This document shows, piece by piece, positions 62,829 to 64,000 of a DNA stretch of 64,000 nt; within the stretch, counting starts at the first letter, position 1; each line of letters starts with the position of its first letter. Source of the stretch: Clostridia bacterium (lineage in GTDB: Bacteria > Bacillota > Clostridia > Christensenellales > CAG-138); NCBI GenBank assembly GCA_017619735.1, contig JAFZRT010000029.1:78087-142086 (forward strand), in the 5' to 3' direction. Position numbers and translations under genes: made by a program. Below the pieces are notes generated by a model, which was not told the DNA's origin, searched no databases, and worked only from the letters and a program-made list of their open reading frames with translations.

Positions 62829-64000
62829 CAACAATCGACCTTTCTAATGTTGTAAACGCCATACGTGACGCCGCATTCCGCTTTGTCTCCCGGGGCTATT
62901 TCGCCGGAGAGCAGCGCGCGGCTGACGGCATCCTCCGCGGTGACGGATACGACCCGCTGAATCTGCGCGGCAGAACCGCGGCATGCGGTCACTATCCCGT
63001 CGATAACGGAAGGCGTGAACTCGATATCGATATTCTTTCGCTTTATTCGGTCCGTAAGATCGCCGATGCTCTTCTGCACAATCCTGCGAAGGTCGGCGTC
63101 CCGCAGTTTCCCGAAGGGAACGACCGAATCGACAAGCGACAGCAGCGACGAAGGAAGCTTTCTCGAAACGGAACGCATTACCCTGTCGCCGCCCTGCAAG
63201 CTCTCAGACGTAAAGCCGAGCGCATAGCCTTCGTCGTCGGTATCGACAAGAAGCACAACAACGCTGTTTCTGAAGCTGACGGGACGTCCCTTTCCGTCCT
63301 CGATCATGCCTTTGCCGAGTATCTCTGCAAAGAGCGAATGAACTGCGGGCGAGCAGAGATCCGCGGAAATCAATTCGACAACGGAAACGGGGTGCAGTCT
63401 TAAATGCTCCGTAAGCACGCCGCCTTTTTCAGCGTCCTTATAACCCGCCGGAGCACCTGTGAGGCGCATCACGGCCGCCTCGTCGGTGAGATCCATGCCG
63501 TTAAGCCGAACGGCCGAATTATTGAAAGCGGTCTCGGTCAATCGGCTGACAAGCGTATCTTTACCCGAATGGGACGGGCCGGCAAACACGAACGAGGCGA
63601 AGGGCTTCTGCGGATCGCCCAACCCCGCCGCGGATCTTCTCAATACGGCGGCGGTCAGTGCGATCGCGTCGTCCTGGCCGAACACGGCAAAGCCGAGGCG
63701 GTCTTCAAGCCCGTTCAGCCGTTCGGCGCCGTATGAAGCGTCAAGGCCTGTCCTTTCGCTTATTACTGCGGAAATATCCTCCGCTGTTACGTGCGGCTGC
63801 GATCCCGAAACGCCCTCGAGCTTCTTTTCCTCCTCGCGGAGCTTTTCCGCAAGCTCATAGTCGCCGAGATCAGCCGCCGCCTCGATCCTGCGCCTTACGG
63901 AATACAGGTTTTCCTTGTCGGCGTTATCGAGCCTCGCCCTGGCGCATGCCTCGTCCATGAGGTCTATCGCTTTATCGGGCAGACGTCTGTCGGCAATGAA
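62828..64000 (-). CDS. ClpC/ClpB-type AAA+ protein with degenerate second ATPase domain, 5' end outside window
   Basis: The frame is open at the right edge; 390 residues of the C-terminal part are visible. FIADRRLPDKAIDLMDEACA closes the first ATPase domain as in ClpC/ClpB. A short helical linker follows (LAEKLREEEKKLE, a UVR-like segment), then a full D2 domain that aligns along its length with ClpB D2. The D2 catalytic residues are lost: Walker A GPTGVGKT is GPSHSGKD; Walker B VILLDEVEKAH is VVELISADLCS; the pore-loop GYVGYEEGG is GYKDAEKGG; sensor 1 TSN is lost (VLLVDTD); the arginine finger NRIDE is SLVDS; sensor 2 GAR is changed (GSAAQ). D2 should not hydrolyse ATP. It overlaps the glycerate kinase gene. 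Confidence 0.85.
   Translation of the reverse strand, partial: FIADRRLPDKAIDLMDEACARARLDNADKENLYSVRRRIEAAADLGDYELAEKLREEEKKLEGVSGSQPHVTAEDISAVISERTGLDASYGAERLNGLEDRLGFAVFGQDDAIALTAAVLRRSAAGLGDPQKPFASFVFAGPSHSGKDTLVSRLTETAFNNSAVRLNGMDLTDEAAVMRLTGAPAGYKDAEKGGVLTEHLRLHPVSVVELISADLCSPAVHSLFAEILGKGMIEDGKGRPVSFRNSVVVLLVDTDDEGYALGFTSESLQGGDRVMRSVSRKLPSSLLSLVDSVVPFGKLRDADLRRIVQKSIGDLTDRIKRKNIDIEFTPSVIDGIVTACRGSAAQIQRVVSVTAEDAVSRALLSGEIAPGDKAECGVTYGVYNIRKVDC

Overview
The window is a compact, GC-rich (mid to high 50s percent by eye) bacterial chromosome segment that reads as an endospore-forming member of the Clostridia (Bacillota), probably an uncultured lineage. The sporulation genes are spoVAD, spoVAE, spoIVA, a pdaB-like deacetylase and a SleB-like hydrolase. 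The blocks ylxM-ffh-rpsP-khpA-rimM-trmD-rplS-rbgA-rnhB, dprA-topA-trmFO-hslV-hslU, plsX-acpP-rnc-smc-ftsY and murB-rapZ-whiA-dnaE-pfkA are classic Bacillota neighbourhoods. Species cannot be named from the sequence. There are 56 protein genes, two of them cut by the window edges. No rRNA, tRNA, CRISPR array or insertion sequence was seen. No gap between genes exceeds about 185 bases, and the larger gaps hold promoters, terminators or an operator-like palindrome, all listed.

Layout. 1-2.9 kb: the end of a VanW-family gene, convergent with spoVAE-spoVAD. 2.9-24.7 kb: a long run of minus-strand genes. A translation/SRP block (ylxM to yraN) comes first in transcription order. It is followed by an inserted three-gene membrane glycosyltransferase module (13.2-18.6 kb) and then a DNA-processing/proteolysis block (comM, dprA, topA, trmFO, hslVU, a SleB-like lipoprotein, trmL, eda). 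24.7-31.4 kb: plsX, acpP, rnc, smc, ftsY on the plus strand, divergent from ylxM. 31.4-34.6 kb: pdaB-like, helicase loader and DnaD-like genes (minus). 34.7-38.8 kb: two tandem CNNM/CBS membrane proteins and glnA (plus). 38.8-47.0 kb: a tightly packed seven-gene minus-strand operon for envelope remodelling: L,D-transpeptidase, VanX-like dipeptidase, lipoprotein, MBOAT acyltransferase, DHHW partner, DUF885 metalloprotein and a catalytically degenerate serine recombinase. 47.0-51.3 kb: a DUF512 radical SAM protein, der and spoIVA (plus). 51.3-58.6 kb: pfkA, dnaE, whiA, rapZ, murB (minus). 58.6-64 kb: an orphan lipoprotein (minus), an acyltransferase-3 (plus), and a minus-strand pair made of a glycerate kinase with an unknown N-terminal domain and a Clp-type AAA+ protein whose second ATPase domain has lost its catalytic residues.

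The most unusual items are the Clp pseudo-ATPase coupled to the extended glycerate kinase, the seven-gene envelope operon ending in a dead recombinase, and the glycosyltransferase module in which two unrelated glycosyltransferase families carry the same N-terminal beta-sandwich-like domain. At least six Pro/Thr-linker lipoproteins lie in the window, so the organism invests heavily in surface lipoproteins and wall modification.
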